64,000 nt of DNA, from assembly GCA_005473895.2 (NCBI GenBank), contig SRJI02000005.1, forward strand, positions 62,001-126,000, written 5' to 3'. This document shows, one piece after another, positions 55,345-64,000 of this stretch. The stretch comes from Carideicomes alvinocaridis (GTDB lineage: Bacteria > Pseudomonadota > Alphaproteobacteria > Rhodobacterales > Rhodobacteraceae). The position numbers and the translations under genes are program-made. Below the pieces are notes generated by a model that worked only from the letters and a program-made list of their open reading frames with translations, did not search any database and was not told the origin of the DNA. Positions within the stretch are counted from its first letter, which is position 1; every line of letters begins with the position of its first letter.

Positions 55345-55770
55345 ATGAGCATTTCGGAACGTGATTTCAACGCGGTAGCAGCCGCCAAACCGAAGAAGAA
55401 GCCGCGCGAGGCTCCGTTCTCGCTGCGCTTCACCTTTGAACAGATGGCACTTTTGCGCGCCGCCGCAAACGGCGTGCCGCTCGGGGCGTACATCAAGGCC
55501 AAGCTCTTCGATGAGCCGCTGGAGAAGGTGCGCCGTCGCAATACCAACCCTGTGAAAGACCATGAAGCTCTGGGCCGTGTTCTCGGCTCGCTCGGGCAGT
55601 CTCGCCTTTCGCAAAACCTCAACCAACTCGCCCACGCAACGAATACGGGCTCTTTACCTGTTTCGCCGGAAGTGGAAGCCGAGCTTCGCCAAGCCTGCGC
55701 GGATGTCAAAGCCATGCGCGAAGAACTGATGCGGGCGCTCGGCAGCCTGTCCGAAGGAGGTGAGCCATGA
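55345..55770 (+). CDS. MobC-like plasmid mobilisation protein
   Basis: A 141-residue relaxosome accessory protein. The middle resembles ribbon-helix-helix MobC proteins: PFSLRFTFEQMALLRAAANGVPLGAYIKA and the conserved LGQSRLSQNLNQLAHATNTGSLPV. MobC proteins help the relaxase open the plasmid at oriT. The ATG at 55345 follows GAGG and is preferred over an in-frame ATG at 55327. Its stop overlaps the start of the relaxase fragment by 4 bases. Confidence 0.8.
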   Translation: MSISERDFNAVAAAKPKKKPREAPFSLRFTFEQMALLRAAANGVPLGAYIKAKLFDEPLEKVRRRNTNPVKDHEALGRVLGSLGQSRLSQNLNQLAHATNTGSLPVSPEVEAELRQACADVKAMREELMRALGSLSEGGEP

Positions 55771-55979
55771 TCCTGAAAGGCTCTCAGCGCGGAAATGCCG
55801 CCAAGCTCGCCGCCCATTTGATGAATGTCCGCGACAACGAGCATGTCGAGCTGCATGAGCTGCGCGGCTTCATGAACGAAGAGGATTTGCATGAAGCTCT
55901 GCGCGAAGCCGAGGCCATCGCTAAGGGATGCGCAGAATTCCAGAGAGAAATTAGATACATCTTGACTGCAACCGCATGA
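55767..55979 (+). pseudogene. Truncated relaxase (mobilisation protein) gene
   Basis: The first 55 codons (MILKGSQRGNAAKLAAHLMN, then VELHELRGFMNEEDLHEAL and EAEAIAKG) match the start of MobA-type relaxases. After Gly the normal sequence (usually TKCQQYLFSLSLNPP) is replaced by an unrelated 15-codon tail and a stop. The break at about 55930 is therefore an insertion or deletion point. The N-terminus lacks the catalytic His triad, so it cannot work. Confidence 0.78.
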
Positions 55980-56028
55980 AAATGCTCGAATATTCTGGAA
56001 CCGAAAGAAACTGTGAAATGAGGCGCCG

Positions 56029-58287
56029 ATGCATTTAAGTAAGATCAGGTTGAGGAATTTTCGCCGTTTAGTGGACGCGAAAATTGATCTTGATGAACAA
56101 ATCTCGATATTCGTCGGCGCGAATAACAGCGGCAAGACATCCGTAGCACAAGCGATGCATCTCTTTCTTGCAGGTGACCGACACCGCTTCGCTTTTCATG
56201 ACATCAGCGCAAGCAAGTGGTCAGACGTGCAGGCATTTGAAAACGGTGACGAAGGCGCGACTCTTCCTGAAATTGTCATGGACCTCTGGTTTTCGGTAAA
56301 TGAGGCGGATTTGCATAGGGTCATCGATCTTCTCCCGAGTCTAAATTGGGAGGGAACGCATGTTGGCGTCAGGATTGCTTTTGCCCCACAGAATGCCACT
56401 GATACGTTGCAACGGTTTCGTACCCGCTTTGAAGAGGAGCAGCAGGCGGCTGCCAATGTACAGGTCCCTGAAGGTAGCCAGCCATACATTGCCCCTCCAA
56501 GGACGCTTCGTGAATTCCTCGAAGCAGAACTCCACAGGGAGTATGAGTTTCGATATTATGTACTTGACGTCGAACAATTTAATGCCGATTTCGAGCAGAA
56601 TGTTGGCTACGAACCCCTTGAGCTGCTCCGGGAGCAAGGCCGGACTGGACGGGACATTGTAGGGGACTTGATCAAGGTCGATTTTCTACATGCACAGCGA
56701 CACCTTTCCGATAGTGCTGGGGGAAGCCGCGCCGAGGAACTCTCCCGCCATTTGAGCAGATATTATGCTCGAAATTTGGAACGGCATGCGGAGGATCACA
56801 ATGCCTTGCACGCCCTGGCGGTGTCAGAAGACCAACTCAACCGACATCTTGCTCAGGTTTTCGAAGATACCTTAGGCCGCTTATCGCAGCTGGGATATCC
56901 AGGCTTTGCTAACCCGAGATTGATGATCAAGTCGGCGCTTAACCCAGCGACGATCATGAATAGCCAAGACGGTACTCATGTTCACTATGCCCTGAACGCG
57001 GAGAATGACGATCTCACGTTGCCGGACAAATACAACGGTCTTGGGTTTAAGAACCTGATTTATATGGTTGTGGAACTTTTGGACCTTCATGCCCAATGGC
57101 TTGCAATCGAAGGCGACCGGCCACCACTCCATCTTGTCTTCGTCGAAGAGCCCGAGGCGCATCTGCATGCGCAGTTGCAGCAGGTTTTCGTGAACAAGGT
57201 TCTCGACATATTGGCCGAAGAAGCCGACGAGCCGCAAGACTTCGCAACCCAATTGATTCTGACAACACACTCACCGCACATCCTGTATGAGCGGGGTTTC
57301 ACGCCAATACGATACTTTCGCCGCGAAAACGCAGGTGTAGCGCAAACCTCGAAAGTTCTGAATCTTTCAGAATTTTACCGGAAAACAGAAGACCCAAGCC
57401 GAGATTTTCTTGAGCGATACCTCAAGCTGACCCATTGCGATCTGTTCTTTGCCGATGCTGCTGTACTGGTAGAAGGCAACGTCGAGCGACTCTTAATGCC
57501 ACAAATGATTAAGAACGCAGCTCCTGGCCTCAGGTCGAGCTATTTGAGCGTTCTTGAGATCGGTGGCGCGTTCGGTCACCAGTTCCGTACCCTCATTGAG
57601 TTTCTGGGCATCACGACCCTAATTATCACCGATCTGGATAGTGTGCATTTTCCACCCCTCGAAGTCGGTGAAGAGGATGATGATGAACTTGACGAGGCAG
57701 ATGATGGCGCCGACGGTGAGGCCGACGAAGAACAAGCTGCTGGCGGTGCAAATCGAAGAAAGAAGAAGACCTGTACGCCAGAAACCGCTGATGCGGAAAC
57801 ATCGAACCAGATGCTCATTCAGTGGCTCCCGGCACGCCGGCGCATTGATGAACTACTTGCCCTCGCAGCTGCAGCAAAAGGAATTCAGGCCGATGAGAAC
57901 GGCCTTGGCGCCGTTCGCGTCACCTATCCTTGCACTGTTCAGCTAAACTGGAATGACGAAACCATCGAACGTGCGGGACGGACGCTCGAAGCAGCATTCG
58001 CCTTCGAGAATCTCGACTGGACGCAAAATATCAACAACAAGGACTTGAACCTACGCATTCGAAATCCTGATAATCTTGCAGACCTAGCTAAACGCCTTCA
58101 CGACAAAATCCATAGAGATAGCTTCAAGAAGACTGACTTTGCTCTCGCGCTGCTTGGCAAAAATCCTCAGGATTGGACGGTTCCACACTACATCGCTGAA
58201 GGGCTTCAATGGCTCGAAGAGCAGCTTGGTGTGACTGAAGTGCAAGAGCATGAGCAAGAGCAGCAGCCGGAGGCCGTACAGGCATGA
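56029..58287 (+). CDS. OLD-family ATPase/nuclease, Gabija GajA-like
   Basis: A 752-residue protein: N-terminal SMC-like ATPase with Walker A GANNSGKT (about 30-37), an ABC-type signature and Walker B LVFVEEPEAHLH (near 363), and a C-terminal TOPRIM nuclease with Glu482 in LVEGNVE and Asp535-x-Asp537 in ITDLDS. An acidic, low-complexity stretch (about 545-569, EEDDDELDEADDG and more) lies in the TOPRIM domain. Overlap of 4 bases with a UvrD helicase gene is the layout of Gabija phage defence, where GajA nicks DNA. It is longer than typical GajA (about 580), so Gabija-like is the safe name. Confidence 0.82.
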   Translation: MHLSKIRLRNFRRLVDAKIDLDEQISIFVGANNSGKTSVAQAMHLFLAGDRHRFAFHDISASKWSDVQAFENGDEGATLPEIVMDLWFSVNEADLHRVIDLLPSLNWEGTHVGVRIAFAPQNATDTLQRFRTRFEEEQQAAANVQVPEGSQPYIAPPRTLREFLEAELHREYEFRYYVLDVEQFNADFEQNVGYEPLELLREQGRTGRDIVGDLIKVDFLHAQRHLSDSAGGSRAEELSRHLSRYYARNLERHAEDHNALHALAVSEDQLNRHLAQVFEDTLGRLSQLGYPGFANPRLMIKSALNPATIMNSQDGTHVHYALNAENDDLTLPDKYNGLGFKNLIYMVVELLDLHAQWLAIEGDRPPLHLVFVEEPEAHLHAQLQQVFVNKVLDILAEEADEPQDFATQLILTTHSPHILYERGFTPIRYFRRENAGVAQTSKVLNLSEFYRKTEDPSRDFLERYLKLTHCDLFFADAAVLVEGNVERLLMPQMIKNAAPGLRSSYLSVLEIGGAFGHQFRTLIEFLGITTLIITDLDSVHFPPLEVGEEDDDELDEADDGADGEADEEQAAGGANRRKKKTCTPETADAETSNQMLIQWLPARRRIDELLALAAAAKGIQADENGLGAVRVTYPCTVQLNWNDETIERAGRTLEAAFAFENLDWTQNINNKDLNLRIRNPDNLADLAKRLHDKIHRDSFKKTDFALALLGKNPQDWTVPHYIAEGLQWLEEQLGVTEVQEHEQEQQPEAVQA

Positions 58288-60170
58288 CAAGCCGCATAGG
58301 AAAACCGGATACGGACACCGATACCGAGTTGCGACAACGTCTTGCGGCAGACGGCAGCCGCCATTTCGTCATGGTTGCGGGGGCCGGGTCCGGAAAAACG
58401 ACGTCGCTGGTTAAAGCGCTCGCCCACATTGAAAGCTCCCAGGGAGCCAATTTGCGGCGCAAAGGCCAGAAGATCGCGTGCATAACCTTTACCGAGGTAG
58501 CCGTGAATGAGATTCGCGGCGATGTTGGCGCTGACTCGCTCTTCCATGTCTCTACAATCCACAGCTTTCTATGGGACGTGATTAAACCTTTCCAAGGCGA
58601 TCTGCGGGAATGGGTTGGCGCACGACTAAATCGTAAGATTGCCGAAAATCATGAGAAGATCGGCAATCGACGAACGCAACAACGAACCAAAGACCGGGCA
58701 ATTGAAGAAAATGAGAGGTACGACAGTCAACTCGAAAGGATCGGCGGGGTAAAGAATTTCCGATATGGCACTGGCAGCGACTACATCAACGGCGTGCTTG
58801 GTCATAGCGACATCATCAAGATCGGACCGGACTTTATTCGTAATCAAGCGCTGATGCGCCGGATTATCTCGCGCCGATACCCCGTCATATTTGTCGATGA
58901 AAGCCAGGATACTGACCCTGATTTCGTAGCCGCACTTCGCGCTGTTGCAGACGAAAATCAAAATGGATTTTGTGTTGGTTTCTTTGGCGACCCTGTTCAA
59001 AAGATTTACATGCAGGGCGCAGGGCCAATTCCAATAGAAGATGGTTGGCAACTGCTTGAAAAGCCAGAGAATTTTCGCTGTTCTCAAAGTGTGCTCCGTG
59101 CGATCAATAACATCAGGGCAGAAGATGATGGTCTTCAACAGACACGAGGCAGACACGAGGACATAGGCGGGCAAGTTGTGCCCGTTGAAGGTAGCGCTCG
59201 GGTCTTGATCATGCCCGACGATCAACGGAGGCCAGAACGCCTCGAAGCGGCCAGAAGATGGCTTGCAGAGCAAGATGATGACCGAGATTGGCTCGCTGAC
59301 GATGATGAAGAGGCGCTCCGGATGCTCGTTCTGGTGCACCGGGTCGCGGCGGACAGGCTCGGGTTTCCGAATCTCTATGCAGCGCTAAACGACAAATCTA
59401 CAGAGTCTCTCAGCTCAGGCATTATCGATGGAACAGCTTGGGTGCTAAGGCCCATGCTGCAGTTTCTGCTTCCTTTACTTCTCGCACACCGTGAGGGCCG
59501 GTCCTTCGAGGTCATGCGGCTCCTAAGAAAACACTGCCCCAAGCTGCAGCATGAGGCACTAGCCGGGGCAAACACGGCTCAAGTGCTGAATAGCTTGGGT
59601 GCGAAGGTTGCCGCACTCGATGAGATGCTAGCGGAAGGAGCGGAAACCAAAATCGGTGACGTCTTTGCGTTTCTGCGTGACCACCAACTTTCGGTCCTTG
59701 ATGATCGCTTTGTCGATCTTGTCGGTGAGTTTCTCGAAGCGGCACCGGTTGCCGAACCAGCACCGGAGAACGCTGCGCTACGCTTCATGCAATGCCTTGC
59801 TTCTGAACTTTGGGGTTATCGCCGATACATCGAAAAATTATCTCCCTTCGCAACTCAGCAGGGCATCAAAGGGGCGGAATTCGAAAAGGTCCTAGTGGTC
59901 GTGGATGATAAAGAGCGTCAGCTCCCTGGTTTTTCATACGGGAAGTATTTCGGGGTTACGCCGCTCTCTGATACAGACCAGGCCAACATTGATGCTGGCA
60001 GGGACTCCGTCGTCGGTAGGACGCGCAGGCTTTTCTATGTGTGTTGCTCGCGCGCCTTATCCGGGCTGGCGGTGGTGGTATTTTGCGATGATGTGAATCG
60101 CATGAGGCAGGCAATTCTGGACAAGGGATTTTTTGATCCGGAGAAAATCTACATTCTCGACCAGTTTTAG
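58284..60170 (+). CDS. UvrD/Rep-type helicase, Gabija GajB-like
   Basis: A 628-residue superfamily 1 helicase: Walker A AGAGSGKTT (about 32-40), motif Ia ITFTEVAVNEI, Walker B VIFVDESQDTDPDF (near 205), and motif VI GRTRRLFYVCCSRAL near the end. In Gabija, GajB binds GajA and controls its nuclease in response to nucleotide depletion. Here the start overlaps the nuclease stop (ATGA). GajB proteins are usually near 500 residues, so this is a longer relative. Convergent with the next gene, 32 bases away. Confidence 0.82.
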   Translation: MTSRIGKPDTDTDTELRQRLAADGSRHFVMVAGAGSGKTTSLVKALAHIESSQGANLRRKGQKIACITFTEVAVNEIRGDVGADSLFHVSTIHSFLWDVIKPFQGDLREWVGARLNRKIAENHEKIGNRRTQQRTKDRAIEENERYDSQLERIGGVKNFRYGTGSDYINGVLGHSDIIKIGPDFIRNQALMRRIISRRYPVIFVDESQDTDPDFVAALRAVADENQNGFCVGFFGDPVQKIYMQGAGPIPIEDGWQLLEKPENFRCSQSVLRAINNIRAEDDGLQQTRGRHEDIGGQVVPVEGSARVLIMPDDQRRPERLEAARRWLAEQDDDRDWLADDDEEALRMLVLVHRVAADRLGFPNLYAALNDKSTESLSSGIIDGTAWVLRPMLQFLLPLLLAHREGRSFEVMRLLRKHCPKLQHEALAGANTAQVLNSLGAKVAALDEMLAEGAETKIGDVFAFLRDHQLSVLDDRFVDLVGEFLEAAPVAEPAPENAALRFMQCLASELWGYRRYIEKLSPFATQQGIKGAEFEKVLVVVDDKERQLPGFSYGKYFGVTPLSDTDQANIDAGRDSVVGRTRRLFYVCCSRALSGLAVVVFCDDVNRMRQAILDKGFFDPEKIYILDQF

Positions 60171-60202
60171 CATCAAATGCGGCTCACCATTTCGCCCCGT
60201 AT

Positions 60203-63117
60203 TCAGGGTGTTATACACTCTTTAGAGACGAACGGCTTAGGATCGCTCACAAAGGAAGGGAGACCGGGACCTTCTACCGGCTTTCCCGCCTTCTCTGCGG
60301 CAACCACTTCGCCGTTGAGTTTCAGAAGAAATTCCAACGGGTCAGTCTTTTTGGTCATCCCATAGGCTTCCCTCACGGCGGAATCGAGTGCTTCGTGCGC
60401 CTTTTTCAGCGGATGTGCTCCAGGGAGCTCCAGAGAGCGATAAAGTTCGCGAAGAGACAGGTTATGCTTTTGCCGCAGTTCCTCACGCAATTCTCGAAGT
60501 GCCACAGCTTGTTTGGCGACCTTCTTCACCTGCGCTAGCGTTGGTTTCTGCGGCCAAGGGTAGGAGTCAAACACGTGTAGCGAGGGTCGGACTTCATGGT
60601 TGAGCATCGCTCGAAGAACCAAAGCCAATGAATGCCAGACTGCAGCACACCGAAACTGTAGTTGTCTGAGTGAGCAAAGACGGTCAGGGCATCGTTCGGG
60701 TTTATTTCCGTCGAAACAAAGTCAAAGATTGGCCTCTTCGTTATCCTACCGCAAGCAATATAGCGGGATCGCCCTTTCAGAGCCTTCATCAAGCCTTCTC
60801 TCGAATATGACATTTGCCACCATTTATTGAGAAAATTCTGATGATGTTTGTTCACCTTCGCCTTGGGGTTTCCGGCCAAGACTTCGCTATTTCGCTTTGC
60901 TTCCTTATCCGCGGCCTTTTTTCTGGCAGGAAGAGCGGACGACTCTATCCGTTTGTACAGGGTGGGAAATTTTTGTGCTTCCAGAAGATTGAGACCTGAG
61001 AAATCTACAACATACCTTGTCGGCTTGCAGTCGATTTGTCCGACAAGGTCATCGGAGGTCAAGAATGGTCTTAGAATTTTTCCAAATGTTTTATCTTTCG
61101 CGATGAGTAATTTGGCGTCCGCTGGGTTCATCAAGAAAGACTTGTGACCGTGGGTTTGCCCCTGAAAGCAACCGCCTTGTTTCGCATTCTTTTTAATCGG
61201 CTTCGCCTTCGTGACATCGAATGAGAAAGACAAGGATGAAGGAATGCGATCTAAATCTTGGTGCCTCCAGCCCTTGTCGATCATATTCCCCTCTTGAATG
61301 TAGAGGCGTTTCGAGCCCTTCTGCTCACCTTTGACCCAGTTGACGATGGATGTGTGGACGACGGCTGCTCCTGGCCAAATCATACTTGAGACGGCCTCGG
61401 TAATCGTTCCTCCATCTTCCAGAATCTTATCAAGTCCAGATTCGCGGCTGTAATTCTGACGAATGGTGTTGGTGCCTACGAGGCCCGCGCGCTGACCTGG
61501 CTTCAGCTTGTCATGTGCGACCCTGAACCAATACACGCAATAATCAGAACGACCATCTATATCGGGGTATTGATCACGCAGCTTGTGAAGATATGCCGGA
61601 CCGATTTCTTCTTGCAACTTGTTCTTGCTCTGATACGGGGGGTTGCCGACAATAGCTTCAACGTCCGGCCATTCTGTAAACAACGCATCCGCACACCAGA
61701 CGTTGCCGTCCAAATTGTCGAGAGGCAGCGCGTCCTCGCCATGGAATGTAAACTCAATGGTCCCCTTAGTAAATTCTCCCGCACCTTCGGCAAACGCATC
61801 AATGGCTTCGTCAAGCGCAAGTTTCTTTGCGAGCATTAGTGTGACTTTGGCAAGCTCGACTCCGAAAGTGTCGTTGTCCAATCCATAGAATTGCTTTGGG
61901 CTAATAGCGTTGATGACATTTGCCTGTTTTTCAAACATCTTAACGCTCACAAGAGCTTTGAGACGAGACATCAAACGTATATCAAGACGAGAAAGCTCAC
62001 GGAAAGCTACGTATAGAAAGTTGCCACTTCCGCAAGCAGGATCGAGGACTCGGAACTGCGACAGCTCTTTGCGGAGGGTGAGTAATTCTTGCATAGTTTT
62101 TGCAGAGTCGATCCGAGCCTCCCATGGCCGGACAATCGTTGGGCCAACAATTCGCTGGATATCGGCTTCAGAAGTGAAGTGGCGACCATGTTGGTGTCTC
62201 GCCTTTGCTTCCATGCTCTGTTGAAAGAGCGTCCCAAAGATGGCTGGGTTTACTTTGGACCAGTTTTTAGTGGCGGCCCCATCTTCGCCACCGATGAGCT
62301 CCATTTCTGTTTTTGTGAGCTCGACTGGCTCGACAATCGAGAATAATCCGCCGTTGAAATAAGGGACGCCCTTATATCTTCCAGCTGTCGCAACTTTTGG
62401 GTCGTTCATTTGCTTGAACAATCCGCCAAAAAGATCGTAGCTTGATTGGCCGTGTGTCATGCAGTCAGCGATAATCGACGTTACAGTTCCGGCGGGAAGA
62501 AGGTCGATGTCTTCTGCAAACATGGCGATCACTAGTTGAAGAACAAAGCGTTGAGCTTGTTCTCTGGGGACCGGTGATGATTTGCGATTTGTTAGTGAAC
62601 GATACAATTCTGCCGTCTGATTTGCAGCTTGGCGGGAGACATCCTCACGATCATTGTTGAATATCGGCTCTTTCTCTCCTGGAAAGATGAAGTTGAGTGC
62701 CGTATATCTTGTGGAGATCTCCGCAATAGTAACCTTATCGACAGGTTCATCTAGCTGCTTGTCGAAGTCATATATCCAAAACTCATCAAAGTTACAAAGC
62801 ACGACGTAGCGAGGACGATTTGGCACAGCGTTGAGCCAATACTCGAAAGCTTGCCGATAGTGCAGCCCAAGCTTTTCACCTCTCTTCTTCATTTCGATGA
62901 GCAGGCGAGGCTTCCATATCAAATCCGCAAAGCTCGTACCTTTGGTGGATTTTTTCTTGATGCGATACTCTAATGTGGCCCCCGCTTCCTTATATCCGTC
63001 ATGGCCAAACGCCTGGAAAAGTCGGTCACAAAATACCTGTGCTTCTCCCTTTTCGTCGCCGTCTAGTTTGTTGGCATATTCTTGGAACTTCTTTATTTTT
63101 TCGACGGTTTCAGACAC
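60203..63117 (-). pseudogene. Frameshifted MmeI-type restriction-modification enzyme
   Basis: Two adjacent reading frames make one type IIL/IIG-like protein. The first (63117 to 60535) has a PD-(D/E)XK nuclease, Asp65-x9-Glu75-x-Lys77, the exact spacing known for MmeI; then SAM motif I DPACGSGNF (about 359-367) and catalytic NPPY (492-495). After WFFERCSTMKSDPRYT it runs into a stop. The expected continuation, VFDSYPWPQKPT, lies in another frame (60628 to 60203), so bases are missing near 60574-60582. The start is a GTG at 63117. If this is real and not a sequencing error, target recognition is lost and the enzyme is probably dead. Mates for this gene are not needed as MmeI-type proteins cut and methylate. 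Confidence 0.78.
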
Positions 63118-63360
63118 GGGCTACTCTCGATAGAAGTTTGCGTTGGCACTGCGAAGTCCTTGTACACCTGGACCTACCTCAAGCGAGGCTGTCCAAAGAC
63201 CGTGTCTACGATATTCGATGGCCCTCAAGGCTTGCTCGCAATTATGACCGGACTCTAGCAGCCGTGTCTTGTAAGTGCATTCATTAACTGCAGAATTTTC
63301 GATGCTGTCCACAGTGGGTTGCAAATTCCGCTCCGCTTAGGCTCGGCGTGTTGCCCATCG
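63118..63360 (-). other. Upstream region of the MmeI-type gene
   Basis: About 240 AT-richer bases that hold the probable promoter region of the minus-strand restriction-modification gene. No start-to-stop reading frame with a ribosome site is convincing. Composition turns GC-rich again near 63300, where the hairpin array begins. Confidence 0.4.
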
Positions 63361-64000
63361 GCCCAAGATGAATTCTGGGCACGTTTTGGCTACATGATGA
63401 GGTCGAACTGTCATGGCTTCGTGATCGGTTCGGTGCAGGTGGAGAAGGCACACTCTCCAAGCCCTGTGTGCTGGGTTCAGGGGTGGCGTCAGGCCTCCTG
63501 ATCGGGTTCAGCGCCCTTGCACTGACGGCATCCAATCCGCGCAGGGTTGGTCAGGGGTCCATGGGGGCAGGAACGCCCCATGGTCGAAGGGATGGTTCCA
63601 AGGCAAGGGCAGCGGCGATGCGCTCCCTTCCTGGTCTCGATGAAATCGTCTCCATGACATGGCGCGCATCCAAACTGCGGAAGGTTGGTCTCCATGAAAT
63701 GGTCTGGATGAAGTCCTCATGGGGGTATCGGTGGGAGCAGGAACGCTCCCCTGATTGGTGGTCAAGCGGGCAGCCGTTTGTGCATGGTTCGGTGCAGGTG
63801 GAGAGGCATACCTCCAAGTCCTGCGAGTGGTTTCTAGGGGCGCGATAGCCCTTTGATCGATGGTATGCAAAGGAGAGCGAAGTCTCCTGCGACTGATTGA
63901 ACGGGGATACGTTCTTGGCTCTGAGATGGGTTCAATGCCCAGGAAGAGCCACTGGCCGGGGGGATGCAACGGGGGCGCGCAGCGGGTCCCCTTGCCAAGC
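63361..64000 (+). repeat. Non-coding array of short hairpins with shared loops
   Basis: At least twelve hairpins in 640 bases, continuing past the window. They fall into loop classes with differing stems. Loop AGGAAC: 63559-63583 and 63733-63750. Loop AGGCACAC/AGGCATAC: 63440-63459 and 63799-63816. Loop GCGATG/GCGATA/GCGAAG/GGGATA: 63605-63629, 63838-63851, 63871-63888 and 63899-63914. Loop GAA: 63638-63648, 63692-63702 and 63706-63716. Others are GCCCA/TGGGC at 63361-63380 and GGCTCT/AGAGCC at 63917-63950. Constant loops with changed but paired stems look like covariation in a folded RNA. Strand and function are unknown. Confidence 0.6.

Noticed and set aside
55230-56135. A 301-codon minus-strand frame across mobC and the GajA-like start
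   Set aside because: mobC and the relaxase start on the other strand have recognisable families and coupled starts; the minus frame has none.
63468-63969. Overlapping frames of 126 and 153 codons in the hairpin array
   Set aside because: They merely translate the repeats, lack start signals and have no coding-like composition.
63361-64000. CRISPR array
   Set aside because: No direct repeats of fixed length with regular spacers; the hairpins differ in stem sequence and spacing, and no cas genes are near.

Overview
The window is high-GC alphaproteobacterial chromosome, most likely from the Rhodobacterales (Rhodobacteraceae/Paracoccaceae, roseobacter-like). The clues are FzlA, the style of the gltB/carB/aspS proteins, a complete aerobic benzoyl-CoA (box) cluster, and at least five copies of an intergenic element (CCATAAATATGG-like core plus a G/C hairpin) that I associate with this order. 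Genes are dense, and overlapping ATGA or TGATG junctions are common.

Region 1 (1-18.1 kb, mostly minus strand) is core housekeeping: queG (cut by the window edge), the GST-fold division protein FzlA, the transglycosylase MtgA, a fosmidomycin-resistance-type exporter facing an AraC regulator, a glutamate synthase operon (gltD, two GFA-family genes, gltB), uppP, a secreted unknown, carB and a cyclopropane-fatty-acid-synthase-like methyltransferase.

Region 2 (18.1-28.2 kb) opens with aspS. Two bases after its stop lies a BglII/BstYI-type restriction endonuclease, whose 3' end overlaps that of a convergent MT-A70 DNA methyltransferase: a compact restriction-modification pair. Next come a 21-residue small-protein gene with its own terminator, hemerythrin, GNAT and response-regulator genes, methylmalonyl-CoA epimerase with a small membrane protein, CysZ/EI24, nitroreductase and DUF167 genes, and a lipoprotein M48 peptidase whose 3' end and downstream region are duplicated in tandem (351-bp unit).

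Region 3 (28.2-44.9 kb, minus strand) breaks down aromatic acids. Benzoate is activated by a benzoate-CoA ligase, then epoxidised and ring-opened by BoxA, BoxB and BoxC under the HTH/shikimate-kinase-type regulator BoxR. TGCA-N6-TGCA operator candidates sit before the ligase and before boxC, and a related site precedes the TRAP binding-protein gene. A linked set (feruloyl-CoA-synthase-like ligase, crotonase, thiolase, amidohydrolase) looks like side-chain processing of a phenylpropenoid acid. A fumarylpyruvate-hydrolase-like gene faces a MarR regulator. No BoxD dehydrogenase and no TRAP membrane subunits are in the window.

Region 4 (45.5-53.2 kb, plus strand) carries an oxidoreductase, xylB-xylA-aldose epimerase as a coupled operon for xylose use, an RNA methyltransferase and an outer-membrane DUF481 barrel.

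Region 5 (about 53.4-64 kb) is AT-richer and accessory: a TerB-like plus glycine-rich membrane-protein pair, an integrase remnant, a mobilisation module (mobC and a truncated relaxase), a Gabija-like OLD nuclease plus UvrD helicase pair, and a frameshifted MmeI-type restriction-modification gene. The last 640 bases are non-coding and packed with short hairpins that keep their loops but change their stems. This suggests an undescribed structured RNA or repeat array running past the window end.
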